Shown: piece by piece, positions 10,891 to 22,193 of the stretch | Numbering within the stretch: the first letter of the stretch is position 1 | How the letters are laid out: each line of letters starts with the position of its first letter | Source of the DNA: Termitomyces sp. T153 | Lineage: Eukaryota > Basidiomycota > Agaricomycetes > Agaricales > Lyophyllaceae | Direction: 5' to 3' | NCBI GenBank assembly: GCA_018296165.2 | Contig: JACKQL020000009.1 | Span: forward strand, 1,116,001 to 1,180,000 | DNA: 64,000 nucleotides | Position numbers and translations under genes: made by a program | Notes under the pieces: generated by a model | Database searches by the model: none | Seen by the model: only the letters and a program-made list of their open reading frames with translations | Told to the model about the DNA's origin: nothing

Positions 10891-11901
10891 ATGTCAAACA
10901 CGTTCGTCTACAGGCCACCTACCACTCCCGTTGCATATAGCGTCCCTCAATTCCAGAACACTCCGTACTCCCATCCCCCCAGGTCCTCGACACCCTTCAT
11001 TCCCGACCCAGCCATATACCCTAATTCTCCATATTCACGCCCATCTTCTCTGAATCCCTCTCCACGGAATATCCCAGTTCCCTTGCCCAGATCTGAGCCG
11101 TATGCCTTCCCGACTGCTCGAAGTGCTTACGAGGCAGGATACAATGATGATGTATGGGAATCCCAACGTGGACGTTTCCCGTCATGGGGTGGGTACAACC
11201 AGGCCACATGGGGAAATGCACCCCCACCCTTTTCTGCACCCTTGTACAACGCTGGAAGTGCTGCCAGCGTCACGGCAGGAGTATCGTCGTATCCGTACCG
11301 CCGGCATTCATTCAGTTCCGCCTACCGTCCATCATTTGAATCACTTCAGATTCATCCCCTTGTGAATGCCGAGGTCCCTGTCCCCAACTTTCTCTTCGAT
11401 CTCTCGCTCCCTCAGTTTGAGCCCCTCCTATACTACAGTGGAGGCCGGACAGACCATGTTTCGCTCGAACACCTAACACAGCCCGTGACCAACCCGCCAA
11501 TCACACAAATGCGTATCATCTCTGACACTCTTCCTCAAGAATGGGAGATCGAGCTCAATCTTCCACATGAGTCCTATGAATTTCATGTGAGGCAAGGGTA
11601 CGACCCTCCTCCGATCACCGTGCTCGACGTCCTACAAGAACTGCATCGTCAGATGCAGTTGGCAATCTCCCACAATGACTGGGCAAAGTTGTCGCGGGCG
11701 GACACAGAGAGTGTACGTCGTGCTTTTACACGTCGGTGTCGTGCTGCACCTGGTGGACAAGACGGATACCAGGCAGAGCGCGCAAACGGCGTGAAGAGGG
11801 TTGATTATCTGTGGGAAAATACCAGACTTGTGGGATTGCTGAAAGTCGGAAGAGAGGATGGATGTGAGACCTTCAAGTTTGTTACAGACAAATCACCTTA
11901 G
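10891..11901 (+). CDS. DUF6699 domain protein, 336 aa
   Basis: This is a single open frame with no intron. Residues 1-155 are low complexity, rich in Pro, Ser and Tyr (many 'PYSRP'-like runs), and probably disordered. Residues 156-330 fit DUF6699. They open with 'LQIHPLVN' and 'FLFDLSLPQFEP', continue with 'ITQMRIISDTLPQEWEIEL', then the 'ITVLDVLQELHRQM' segment, and end with 'GVKRVDYLWENTRLVGLL'. This is the usual order of the family, which is common in basidiomycetes and has no assigned reaction. The start is the first ATG after a stop-rich leader and opens directly into the Pro/Ser region. The neighbour at 12226-13425 is convergent. CpG is normal. Confidence 0.85.
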   Translation: MSNTFVYRPPTTPVAYSVPQFQNTPYSHPPRSSTPFIPDPAIYPNSPYSRPSSLNPSPRNIPVPLPRSEPYAFPTARSAYEAGYNDDVWESQRGRFPSWGGYNQATWGNAPPPFSAPLYNAGSAASVTAGVSSYPYRRHSFSSAYRPSFESLQIHPLVNAEVPVPNFLFDLSLPQFEPLLYYSGGRTDHVSLEHLTQPVTNPPITQMRIISDTLPQEWEIELNLPHESYEFHVRQGYDPPPITVLDVLQELHRQMQLAISHNDWAKLSRADTESVRRAFTRRCRAAPGGQDGYQAERANGVKRVDYLWENTRLVGLLKVGREDGCETFKFVTDKSP

Positions 11902-12225
11902 GAGTGTGGGTTCGGACGTTTGGGATTTATCTGACGATCTATGCATATGGTCATTTTTGAAGACAATGAATGTGTTCGGTGTGTGCTGTTTACTGAATCG
12001 ATGCTACCTCATTACATATCCCATCTAATTTATTTGGTATCTACGTAGTTCATGTACAGCCGTTCTTTCAATGTTATACGGCAGAATAGTCAACCCAGTG
12101 ATACATTTCATAGCCAACACTCAGCATGGATCGAAACCCTGAGTAGAATCCACAACATCATTCCGAATAACGAAGAATATAACTAAAATACAAAAGTCCA
12201 CATATACCGCCGCTCGAGCCCTCGT
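11902..12225. other. Short region between convergent genes
   Basis: It holds the 3' ends of the DUF6699 gene and of the convergent 399-aa gene. No open frame or repeat stands out. It is AT-rich, as expected for two facing terminators. Confidence 0.5.
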
Positions 12226-13425
12226 TCAAACAACTGGTCTTGTTTCCCAATTCCGTCGAAACGCCGGATCATCCTCACTGAGAGGTTCAAACCTCCATGT
12301 CTTATAAACTTCCCTCAGCATTTCAAAAGCCTCCTTGGTCACTTGATCCATTTCCTCATCGTCGTCTACCGCGAGATCATCATCAAGCACCATAAGCTCA
12401 GCATTCCATACCCTAGCTACCTCGCTCAGTATCGCAAAACCTTCCTGCACGATCTCGTCCATCTCTTCATCTTCATCAACCGTGGGCTCAATATGAACAG
12501 GCAAAGGTTCCTCATCGGCAATATCAATGCCCACGACGATGTTCGGGTATCCGGAGAATGAGCGCGAGCGGCGCAGTTGCTGCTTGCACAGATACGCTCT
12601 AGACTGCTTTGCACCCACAGCGTGTGCTGTTGATCCAGACTTCAATGATGATGAATTTTGACGGAAGACGAGGGAGGCCTGAGAGGAAGGTTTGAATATG
12701 GCCGATTGCGATGTTTTCAGAGTAGGAGCAGGGTGAATTGTCTGATCGCTTGCAGGCGCGACAGAGGACGATATAGGCTGGGGGGAGTTTTCCTTGGATC
12801 GGCATTGGAGGAGGTGTGAGAATGTGCTTTGGATGGCGCACCAAACGCGTTTTCTGTGCGTAGGAAGCGCGGGTAGAGCCTTGTTCAAGCTCGAAGGGTT
12901 GATTCCATATGGCCATTGAGAAACGGTCTCCCGAACACAGTTCTCATAGCGTTGAAGGCCACGTACATGGCTCAATGTGGGACGGATTGAAGCTTTGTCG
13001 AATGGAGTATCCATGCAGAACTTTGGAGGAGGAATGGTATGCGGAAGAACGTGTAAAGGGCGCCAGAGAAGGGCATCTTCCAATGTTAATATTTCAGACA
13101 CATCTCTGCAACTCTTTGCCGCGGGGAATGGGTGTATTCGATGCTCGCTCTGTATATCCGGTATCACTCGAGTCGGTCGCGGTGGCACCTGTGTAGTGCA
13201 ATGTAGTGGCTCGATGTATGGATCTTTCTGAGGCGGATCGTGTTCGAACGACTCGTGAAAGTCACCAGCGAGGGTTGTTGCAGAGGTGGAGATGTCGGAA
13301 GAAGATATAGAATCATCCGACGAACTTGAAGTTGGGACGGAGGAGGTTGGCGAATCCTCCAAGAGAGATTCAGCATCAAAGAAAACCACGCGGGGTAAGC
13401 CCATCTCTGGCTCGTAGAGTGACAT
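12226..13425 (-). CDS. Uncharacterised acidic-tail protein, 399 aa, duplicated motif
   Basis: This is one uninterrupted frame from the ATG at 13425 to the stop at 12226. I do not recognise a known domain. Residues 20-50 are Ser-rich and acidic (SSSSDDSISSSD), and the middle is basic and Pro/Ser-rich. The C-terminus holds two ungapped 24-residue units: D317-W340 (core EEMDEIVQEGFAILSEV) and D354-W377 (core EEMDQVTKEAFEMLREV). They are identical at 12 of 24 positions. Each starts with an acidic run and ends in Trp, like a pair of short amphipathic helices, possibly docking sites. CpG is normal and no intron is needed, so the gene is probably intact. Function and location are unknown. Confidence 0.7.
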   Translation of the reverse strand: MSLYEPEMGLPRVVFFDAESLLEDSPTSSVPTSSSSDDSISSSDISTSATTLAGDFHESFEHDPPQKDPYIEPLHCTTQVPPRPTRVIPDIQSEHRIHPFPAAKSCRDVSEILTLEDALLWRPLHVLPHTIPPPKFCMDTPFDKASIRPTLSHVRGLQRYENCVRETVSQWPYGINPSSLNKALPALPTHRKRVWCAIQSTFSHLLQCRSKENSPQPISSSVAPASDQTIHPAPTLKTSQSAIFKPSSQASLVFRQNSSSLKSGSTAHAVGAKQSRAYLCKQQLRRSRSFSGYPNIVVGIDIADEEPLPVHIEPTVDEDEEMDEIVQEGFAILSEVARVWNAELMVLDDDLAVDDDEEMDQVTKEAFEMLREVYKTWRFEPLSEDDPAFRRNWETRPVV

Positions 13426-15114
13426 CGTAAACGTTTTTGGAGGGTTGGTCCTTCGCTTGAGAGCGCTGAGCCGTAGCGAAGGGATAACTGTAGTCAGTGG
13501 TTATGTTTGATAAAATTCTTCCATTCATTCACATGTGCCATAACTCACAAGAACAGTGTAGTCACAGTCATCAAACAAGGAATGACCTGGACTATGTGGC
13601 CATATTCAAAAGAGTACGACACAGTATTGTGGCCACAGATATTATTTATATACGACCGTGCCGATTGTTCGACATTGGACGTCGTGTGCCACCAGGTTGG
13701 CCACAGCGCCAGCGAAATTGTAAATGGTAATTTGGATGGCGATTCTGCTAGTCATTTGGGATGAATATGGATGAGAGGATTTCTGGAAATGGCGTACCTT
13801 CAAAAGAATAATTATGATCTTACAAGTCCATAGGCGACTACGTGAAAGAATAATGAGCATAGATATCTCATGGATATCCATCAGCAAAAAGGTCACTCTG
13901 GTATTTGTCCAAATATGGCGTTGGACCTGTTCTCTTAGAAGTCCATAAATGCTCTTAATTCATTGTCCTTATTAGCCTAATACCACTAATACATGTTATT
14001 TCAATGATAAACAAGAGTAAGATTTATCAAGTTAATTTCAAAAAATGTTATAATGGCTTCGTTGGAATGATTGCACGGCTTTAGATTAGATTTGGCTAAT
14101 CACGGGCACGTGCCTACTATCATTGATGCATCACAAGTCGCCAAGTCCAGTTCTCTCCATCATGTCCTGCCAGTGCGCTGCTTCCAAGCTGCATCCTTTG
14201 AAATGAACTTGCGATTCTACCACCGATGCAAACTCCAATGATAAGTATGACAAAAACAGGAGGCGCTTGGTTTGACTTGTGTCATCTGTTGAGAAAGATT
14301 TTGAGAGTCTGGCACAATATATTCGGGGCGAGATTTGGGATATTAGAAGAAGTTTAAATGGCCTGGGTGAGCAGCAACGATGGGCCATTGACTAATACCA
14401 TCATTACTAAAGAGTTTACAGGGGCATATAATAGCAATTTAGAAGACCACAAACTATTGATGACACTCCTTGGCTATCCATTGGCTCCTCCATGCATCCA
14501 ACCTCAAGTTCCTACCTCTTCAGTTACTCAGACCAACCTTGAGTCCAAGTGGATTCATCCAACCCCCAAACTGTCTAATGTGTCCATTCTCAATGTTATG
14601 CAATACTAGAAATTTCCACAATCCAATCTCAATCTCCTGTATCTTCTGTCACCAAATCTGATCCTGACTATGAAGCCTCCTATGACAAGCATTGGATTGA
14701 TCTTAATCTGGAACAGCACACTTTGATTCCTCAGCAATTGTCTTTGACAAGTGGTGACTCTAGTACTAAAAGGCCTTATCTCTCAAGTACTGAATATATA
14801 TTATTGAATAGATTTTATTTCATCCCTGTGCTCACAATTCTTTCTGCCATTGGGACTTCAAGTTGTTTTTATTTTTGCTACTTCATAGCTGTATTTCATA
14901 TGTTATTGTGTTTCCCTTGTTTCACAAAATAAAGATCAATTATCATCATTTGTAAGAACAATAGTAATACATTTACATCATCATTCTAATACTGAGAGAA
15001 TCATCCACTAAATCATCTTCACCATCAACTTGTTCAATGTTTCCAAAAGACTCATCTTCTGAGTCATCACCAAATCTGGTTTCTCCATCTGAGTCTTCAT
15101 GAAAAGAATTTTAG
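13426..15114. other. Intergenic region leading into Helitron 2
   Basis: The first part (to about 14350) is AT-rich with moderate CpG and should include the promoter of the 399-aa gene. From about 14380 CpG almost disappears, which marks the start of repeat-derived DNA. Open frames of 60-85 codons (for example 14131-14388 minus and 14358-14609 plus) have no recognised domain. The left end of Helitron 2 must lie here, but I could not find a clear hairpin with a CTRR end. Confidence 0.5.
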
Positions 15115-17115
15115 TCATTCTCTGCATTCCTCAAGTGCTTCATGATCTCCAGGACTGATTTTTGAGAATTTTTTCACAAGATGTTTACACATACATGGGC
15201 TTATATTACCCATATTGAGAGACCATTCTGCAGGATCTTCCATAAACAGGTTGAACAGTATTGAGATGACAGAGTCATATATGCAGCTGTTCATCTTCCA
15301 ATTACAGGCAAATGGGACATGGGATGCATAGGTTAATGGGGAGGAAGCTTCTGTATGGTGATTATGTTGTAGAAGTTTGACATGATATTCTAAAGATATC
15401 TTTGCACTTTGAGCAGGTACAAATACACTACTAGACTGGATATGTGGCTTGGTTGATTTTTTATTAGATGCTATTTGCCATGGAATATCTATAAATCCTG
15501 AATCATGAAAGGATCAGTTTTTGACCAGCAGAGTGCAGGATGTGAATTAGGAGGCAAATAAGATTTGTTCTTGCACTTACAGAAGGAACTTATCAAGTCT
15601 GAATGCCTGGGCACATCACACAGTCCTTCTGGTAATTTCCCTATGTATTGCAGGCATGTTATTTCATCAAGAAGCTCTAGTTCCCTGAATGCTTGCCATA
15701 GTGCCACACTAGCTTTACCTTGAATCATGTACCTGTCAAATCCTCTTATAATAAGAGTGCTGTCTGCTGTGGCACTTGGAGACAGAGCAGTATAGTATGC
15801 ATGTTGTGATTGACATTTGAACAGATCTACCAGATTAGATGGTCTAGTCTTACCTTGGCTTGCATAATCTGTTATCGCATAGTTTACAAGAACTTTGACC
15901 TGTGACCTTGATATACAAGTTCTCTGATTGTTTGGTAAATGGCATTCTGTAGAGATGGATGTTTGAGTAACAGAAACAACATTTTTGGGTAAGCCTTCAA
16001 TCTGCGCAGTGTGAGGTGGTTTCTGAAGCTTCACAAAAAGCATATCTAGCATACATTGACCTGATGAACCAACACAGGACTTCTATCTGTATACATGACC
16101 TTCTTGACCATTTGTGATGCAGGACTCCATTGCCAAATTTGTTTTTATTATGACTGGTAGCCAATACATAAAGACAACTTACCATTGATTTGATTGGTTG
16201 TGGATGAAGGAGGTTGTTCCCATATTTCTTTTTGAATGGATGGTGGAACACATTTTGACTTACCAGTATGACCCTTGCTTTTTGGCATCCCATTCACATT
16301 GTTGTTCCATTTATCAGAAATAGTATGTTCACTGAAAAAATCTATGAGTTGCTGCCCACTTTCCAATGTGAAACAAGCACTTCCAAGCATGTTGATTGCA
16401 TCCTTATTAATGTTATGTGCAGTGATAATTGAAACATTATGGAAAGCAGGATGAACTATACTAATATTGGGATTTGAAGACACACAATGTGATTTCAGGA
16501 ATTGTATGTCATCATTTGTGCATGCATGATATCTCATGTTGATCAAAGAGGTCCTCAGTGCTTTATCTTCATCTGATTGTGCAATTTGTCTCATGTTTTG
16601 GTGCAATATGATGATGGTGGTGACCTGGTGCCATACAGCTTTACCAGATGCTGCCTGCTGATTTTGGATATTATACAATCTGACACAGACTTTCCAACTG
16701 TACAGTGACCCATTTTCTTTCCCTGCTACTGAAGGCAGCTGTGCAAAATCACCTGCAAATACCATATTCATTCCACCAAATTGCAGATGAGGTTTACCAT
16801 TTATTTGAGACAAACATGCAGATATGCAATACACATTGGTACATAATAACATTGGGACTTTATCAAAGAATACATACTCCACTCCAATCAGGCAACTCTT
16901 GACTTGTGCAACCTGCATTTGAGAATCTCTAGTCAATTTGTTAATCCCAAACAAATAATGATATGTTGACCCTCCCAGGAGAGAGGCCACTGTTCCCATA
17001 GGTGCTACAATAGCAAGCCAATGGGACTCCTGTCAAGCATCAAAGTAATGTTTCAAGGCTTTCAATACTTGAGTTTTCCCAGTACCCCCCATCCCTCCCA
17101 TATACATCTCAAGCT
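15115..17115 (-). pseudogene. Helitron 2 PIF1-type helicase and C-terminal extension
   Basis: The minus strand at about 17110-17060 reads 'MYMGGMGGTGKTQVLKAL', an intact Walker A, followed by an in-frame TGA where 'DARQESH' is expected (CGA to TGA). From 16999 the next frame gives 'VEYVFFDKVPMLL', a Walker B region with Lys where Glu is normal, and 'GGMNMVFAGDFAQLPSVAG'. The C-terminal end 'ELELLDEITCLQYIGKLPEG' (16052-15489) and a following 'NSCIYDSVISILFNLF' segment (to the stop at 15115) match the tail seen in mushroom Helitron proteins. The product would unwind DNA during transposition. This copy is dead. Confidence 0.82.
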
Positions 17116-17616
17116 GTTCTGAGTTGCAGGCTGCTGCATGATGAGCTACTATTCAAAAGGCTCTTGTCTGCTCTTTGTTCAGACAGAAGTCATAGACAAT
17201 CTTGTGAATGGCCAGTTCCCATACTGGATCTACTGTTTTTGAATACAGGTATGATCGATCCACCACCTCTACAGTTCCAGGCACATCCAAGCATTGTTGG
17301 TTGGTGTCTATTTTTCCCTGTGATGGAATAGAAGATTGCTATTTGCTTAATAGAGACAATCTGGTTTTGTTTACTTTATGCCTCCAATATGCTCCAGGCT
17401 GATCTGATACATTGGGAGAATGATTATTTATCACTGCAAATGTTTGACCCATTAATGGTTTGTCCCACTGAAGGTCATTCATAGTTATTGTCATATGAGC
17501 CATATCACCCCTTTGCCTGAGTTCACATTTACCTATGTCCTTGTTGAAATTCAAATGTATTCCATAGTCTTCTGCACAAACCTCTTCTGTTTCATCTACC
17601 TGATCCAATTGCTGAG

Positions 17617-17936
17617 TATTAGATATGTCTTTTGTATCAAACCCCAGAAACACCATACTATCTGACTTCATCTGGGCATAAAAATCATCACAGGCATTCA
17701 TGCATCCATACTTAATATTCATGTTACTCATTCAAGTCCATTAAGCATGTGAAAAACCATACTCTGAAAGGCTGAATATCAGATATGTCTTTTGTGTCAA
17801 ACCCCAGAAATGCCATACCATCTGACTTCATCTGGGCATAAAAATCATCATGGGCATCCATGCATTCATACTTAATATTCATGTTACTCATTAAAGTATA
17901 TTGAGCATGTGAAAAACCATACTCTAAAAAGGCTGT
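17617..17936 (-). repeat. 160-bp tandem duplication in Helitron 2
   Basis: Two units (17617-17776 and 17777-17936) are about 90% alike by eye, with matching 'agatatgtcttttgt.tcaaa' starts at 17621 and 17781. Both encode variants of 'MSNMNIKYECMDAHDDFYAQ'. In intact relatives this stretch occurs once, between Rep and helicase. The duplication shifts the frame (160 is not a multiple of 3), so it is itself disabling. Confidence 0.85.
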
Positions 17937-18001
17937 ATCCCAAGTAGTATCTTTACTCCTGAGATCAGTGCCTAAACGCCACAGCTTCAATAAAGTCAAC
18001 A

Positions 18002-19600
18002 TAGTAAGACAGTACTCTTCCCTTTCACCTCAATTACATCAAGGCAGATTAGCACCTATGAAGTTGGGTACTCATTTTTGATGAAATGGATGCACTATAG
18101 TTCCATGAGTGTCTGCTAATGGATGATGTTCCATGAAATGGAATGTCACAACAGATGGATGCCAGAAAGATTGTTTTTCACATTCATCATCAGAATTATT
18201 ATTATATTTTTTAAATCTTTTTGACAAGGCAATGCATTCACATCTAGCTGACCCTTCATACAAGGACATGTCTTCTATCTCCCTACATCAATAAATGTAG
18301 TCAAATATGGGAGACAAATCAATAATGCATCCCCATTTCTTGAATATAGCAATCTTGTCAGAACAATATGGATTTTGCATAGATGGTTCTTCATCTGACT
18401 AAGCATGTTTAGCTTCCAGTACACAGCTAGGCCAGTGTATGTTAATAAATGAATGATCTGTATAATGATCTGGGTGTCCCAAGAGATACATACATATCAT
18501 AGGTGAACCCATCTCGGATTCAGCACTAAGGACATTGGTCATTTTAGTCATGAGGGATCTTGCCTTTTCATGTAAAGGGAGTGGACCATTTACAATCTCC
18601 TGATTTTCAAAAGAACAGTTCTAACCACTTCAAATGCAGTGTACATTTAAAGTGATGCCTTGGTGATGTATTTTGTAACATAAAGTAACACTGCCTTAAC
18701 AGCTGTACCTGACCAAAGACTAGTGACATCTGTGTTGCATTGAAACAGGTAGGTCAGCACTAGTGTAAATGTGTTAAGCCAGGGTTCTGCTTTTGGCATG
18801 TTCAGAGTGCCCATTGTAGGATTGACTTCTGTTTGTTTAAACAGCTGCTTTGGAAAATGAGCCTTACATTTACCCTACTTGTTATCTATACAGCCCGTAT
18901 ATTCCTTGCCTTTTTTCTTTGTTCCATCCTTCTTAAAGGATGTACCAAAAGTGTGAACATTACAACAAAAAACAAGATTGTTAACTGTGTAAAAGAAATG
19001 CTTCCACCAATTGCACATCTCTCTACACCTGACACAAGTAGGTTTGACATTGAAACTATCCATGTATCCATTATCTACACCTTGACTATCATTATCCATG
19101 TCTTGACCATCTGTGTATTCACTAGTTTGACAGTTTACATATGGTCTGTATCAGTACCACATTGACATTGAGATGGGGGTGGATCCAGCATTGATTTTGT
19201 AGGGTCAATATAACAAGGTGTAGTCTTTGATGATTTGATATTATTTGCTACATCGTTCATTGAACCTGTAGTAAAGTCCCCTCCAAAGGAGGTTTCAAGA
19301 TACTCCACTAGAGCCTTTCAAAAGGAAGAGTCTGGATCCATTATTCTGTGTCTTGCTTCTTCCAGCAATAAACTACCACACAACCATAGCAGCATATGCA
19401 AATGCAATGTCATCTGTCCTTGCTGTTTGACTGTACCATAATAAGCAGACATGTTTCCATACAGTCCCTGTCTATCTGCACCCACTCTGAGTACATGTTT
19501 TATAAATGCAGTAACCATAAAATGAAAGAAACAAGCACCTGCCACAGGATTTTGAGCAACTAACCAATAGGCCTTGTTGGAAGACATGAGAATGGAAGGG
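18002..19600 (-). pseudogene. Helitron 2 Rep nuclease region
   Basis: The piece at 19587-19318 contains 'NPVAGACFFHFMVTAFIKHV' and 'LTLHLHMLLWLCG', where HLH is the HUH metal site. Downstream, in changing frames, comes a CxxC region near 19050-18860 ('CVRCREMCNWWKHFF'). Near 18690 is 'AVKAVLLYVTKYITKASL', whose YVTKY holds the two catalytic-type tyrosines of Helitron Rep. After this come 'LSAESEMGSPMICMYLLGHP' and 'SLYEGSARCECIALSKRF'. A Rep with both motifs would nick and join DNA strands during rolling-circle transposition, but the frames are broken, so this copy cannot act. Confidence 0.8.
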
Positions 19601-19832
19601 TGGAAGGATATGCCTGTATCTACATAATATAAGCAAATAGGATGTCATACATCAATAGGCAATAGAGTAATAAACCATGAAGGTGCACCTTTTTCAATGA
19701 CCAGAGACCATATTTCATTCTGCATATGTTTTTTTTTGAAATCAGCGCACCCTCTACCCAACCAGACACTGCATCTAAATCATTTATTGCCTTGAGACAT
19801 GCATGCTCTTCATCAGTACTTGGCTTGACAAG

Positions 19833-21301
19833 TTATCCTTTAGCCATCTGCTCAGCCACATTCTTTAAGATGTTAGGATTGAGGCTGACTATATGTTCTG
19901 CAATCTGACTGAAATTATTATGTTCAATGGCTAGAAACCCACCAGTTGTTGCTGCTCGCACCTGGTCATGACTGAATGCAGCAAAAGGAAATTCAACATC
20001 TCTTTGAAATTGCTTGTCATGGTACATCAAAAGTCTAGATTTATGAGCCTTGACAGATATTTTAGAGTTTCCACATCTAGGACCACCAAGCCCATAAGAA
20101 AACAGCCATGGAAACATTTGAGGGTAAACTGACAGGTCTTTTATCCAATTGACTGGATGGAATGAATGACCTACAGCCAAAGCCTTGCCATTAGATTCCC
20201 AATGTTTTAATGCAATACCCTTGAGTTCATCCTTTGTTTTGGCTGACAACTCCTCCCCAGTCAATCCATGCACTACAAACAGGAATTCCCCTGCATTGAT
20301 GCTGTTTACTCCTTCAACAGTATGTACAGCAGGATCAACCATGTTTGCTTCATCTAGTGACTGTTGATACACTATGCTTACAGAAGGCACAGACTCTGAA
20401 TAGCTATCTAAGTTTGTGTTAGATATTTTGACATCAATATAGGCTGCATGATTTAGTTTAAGCCATTCCAAGGCTTTCCTCACAGAATTTTGATGTACAA
20501 GCAATGGTAAATGTTTAAGTTCCTCCTCTGTAGGTTGACAAGGACCAGTGAACAATATTGCCAACACATTGTCCATGTCTGTCCTAGGAGGGGGAAGCAT
20601 ATCATAGACCTTTTCTACAGGTGATTTGAAAGCTATCAAATGAGCCTTCATCTGTTTAAGGCCAGAAGACCACACATGTGCATAACACAGAGATTTGCAG
20701 ATCTTTGCTACAAGTAGTCACTCAACCCAGTTAAGATCCCTTAGAACATCTGGTATAGGACCTATCCAAAAGCCATTGGCAAGTGCATATTTTGGTATTT
20801 TACCCTTCAGTAATGATGATCTACAGTCCAAACACTGAGTCACACATGTGATCAATAACTGGACCACTTAATTCTTGTATACATTCTGACATCAACTTTC
20901 TCTCAACTCTGGTAACACCCTTGATGCACAATACACTGAACAACCTTTTCAGACCTTTCATTGGCTTCATATTTTTTAAGGGATGTAACATTCCACATAC
21001 TGCACACCCTGCATCCTCAATATTTTTCAGACTTGAAGAACCACAAAAGTCTCTTATAATTTGAGCTGTCAATTCATGAGTAAGAGGGGCTGGGGGAAAG
21101 TCAATGGTATTGTTAGTACAGGGAACATTATACTGAAGCTCCACTGATTTTACCCTTTTGCGAGCAATCACATGCCTTTGAGTATTCTTTGACTGAGGAC
21201 TAAGTGGACAACACAGTGGAACAGACTGACAAAGACTTCAACTGTTGGGCAAGAGACCTCTCTTTTGAGGGACTAGATTTTGCTTGCTTGCAAGGAGGCA
21301 T
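19833..21301 (-). pseudogene. Helitron 2 protein, N-terminal part
   Basis: An ATG at 21301 opens 'MPPCKQAKSSPSKERSLAQ'. It is followed after a frame change by 'FPPAPLTHELTAQIIRDFC' and 'EDAGCAVCGMLHPL', the Cys-rich start usual in these proteins. The 280-residue stretch from 20675 has 'LPPPRTDMDNVLAILFTGP' and 'ALEWLKLNHAAYIDVKISN', as in DUF6570. It then has 'VYPQMFPWLFSYGLGGPRCG', the beginning of the Helitron-like N domain that precedes Rep. The frame ends at a stop near 19833. Confidence 0.82.
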
Positions 21302-22152
21302 AGTGAACTTGACATGTATTAGACAGATACAGATGCAAGGGGTAGAGAGAAGGACAGGAGACAGGATTACAGAGTTGATGCTGCCAGACCAGACACCTTA
21401 TTATATGGAGGAGGACAACATATTAAAAAGGATATATAATTTACAAAGAGGAAAAAGATAATAAACACAAAGAATCAGGGCAGGGTAATTAGAACATTCT
21501 ATAACATAAATCCACATATGAAATGAATGGCCAAGGATGCAATGATGGCTAACAATACAGGACCCCATATCAGTATATTCCGCTAGATGACATGTCAAGG
21601 GCAGAGCAATTCATACAAAATAAAGGTACTTTAATGAAATTCAACAGCAAAGCAAAAGAAGGCAGTATAGCACAAAAAAAAGAAAAGAGTACACAGTAAA
21701 GCACTGTTAATAGATGTACAGAGGGGAAATGTAAAATAGAAGACTCTAAGAGAATCACCAAACAAGCCAACTGTGAGACAGCAAAACAAGGGAATAAGGT
21801 CAACACAACAGGCCTGTCAGAAGCACTCAATGACAGATGTCCACATTGGAAGCAACATGAGACATGAAGCAACATGAGCAATTGAAATGATTCACAGAAG
21901 AAAACAGAGAGAAGCAAGGCAACAGGAATGCCACAGAAATGAGACCAACACGTGCATAGTGAATTGTGCATTGTTAGTCAAGACATGATAGCAACACAAG
22001 AATCAGGACAGGACACTTATCAACTGAGGGACAAGAACCAGTACACAATTCAAATTGTCTATAAGCACACAGTAGATTCAGTACACAAATATAACATTAC
22101 CTAAATGCACCAAAGATCATCTGCTTGATACGACACTGTACTGTGCTCCACA
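21302..22152. other. Region between Helitron 2 and the split gene
   Basis: CpG-poor, A-rich repeat-like DNA. It includes a run of low-complexity purines (21600-21900) whose complement gives a hydrophobic open frame without recognised domains. The 5' end of Helitron 2 should lie here, but it cannot be placed. Confidence 0.4.
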
Positions 22153-22193
22153 GGTCATGGTGTTGGCCAAGGACTATGACAAAGCAAGAGCCA

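Larger units (their letters stand above)
15115..21301 (-). mobile_element. Helitron 2, nearly full-length coding body, decayed
   Basis: On the minus strand the expected order of a fungal Helitron polyprotein is complete: N-terminal Cys-rich region (21301-20821), DUF6570-like and Helitron-like N regions (20675-19833), Rep HUH (about 19587-19318), Rep tyrosines (about 18690), linker (18270-17340), PIF1 helicase (17110-16148) and C-terminal extension (to 15115). Many frame changes and stops interrupt it. A 160-bp tandem duplication lies in the linker. CpG is nearly absent. Element ends (5' TC, 3' hairpin with CTRR) were not located with confidence. Confidence 0.82.
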
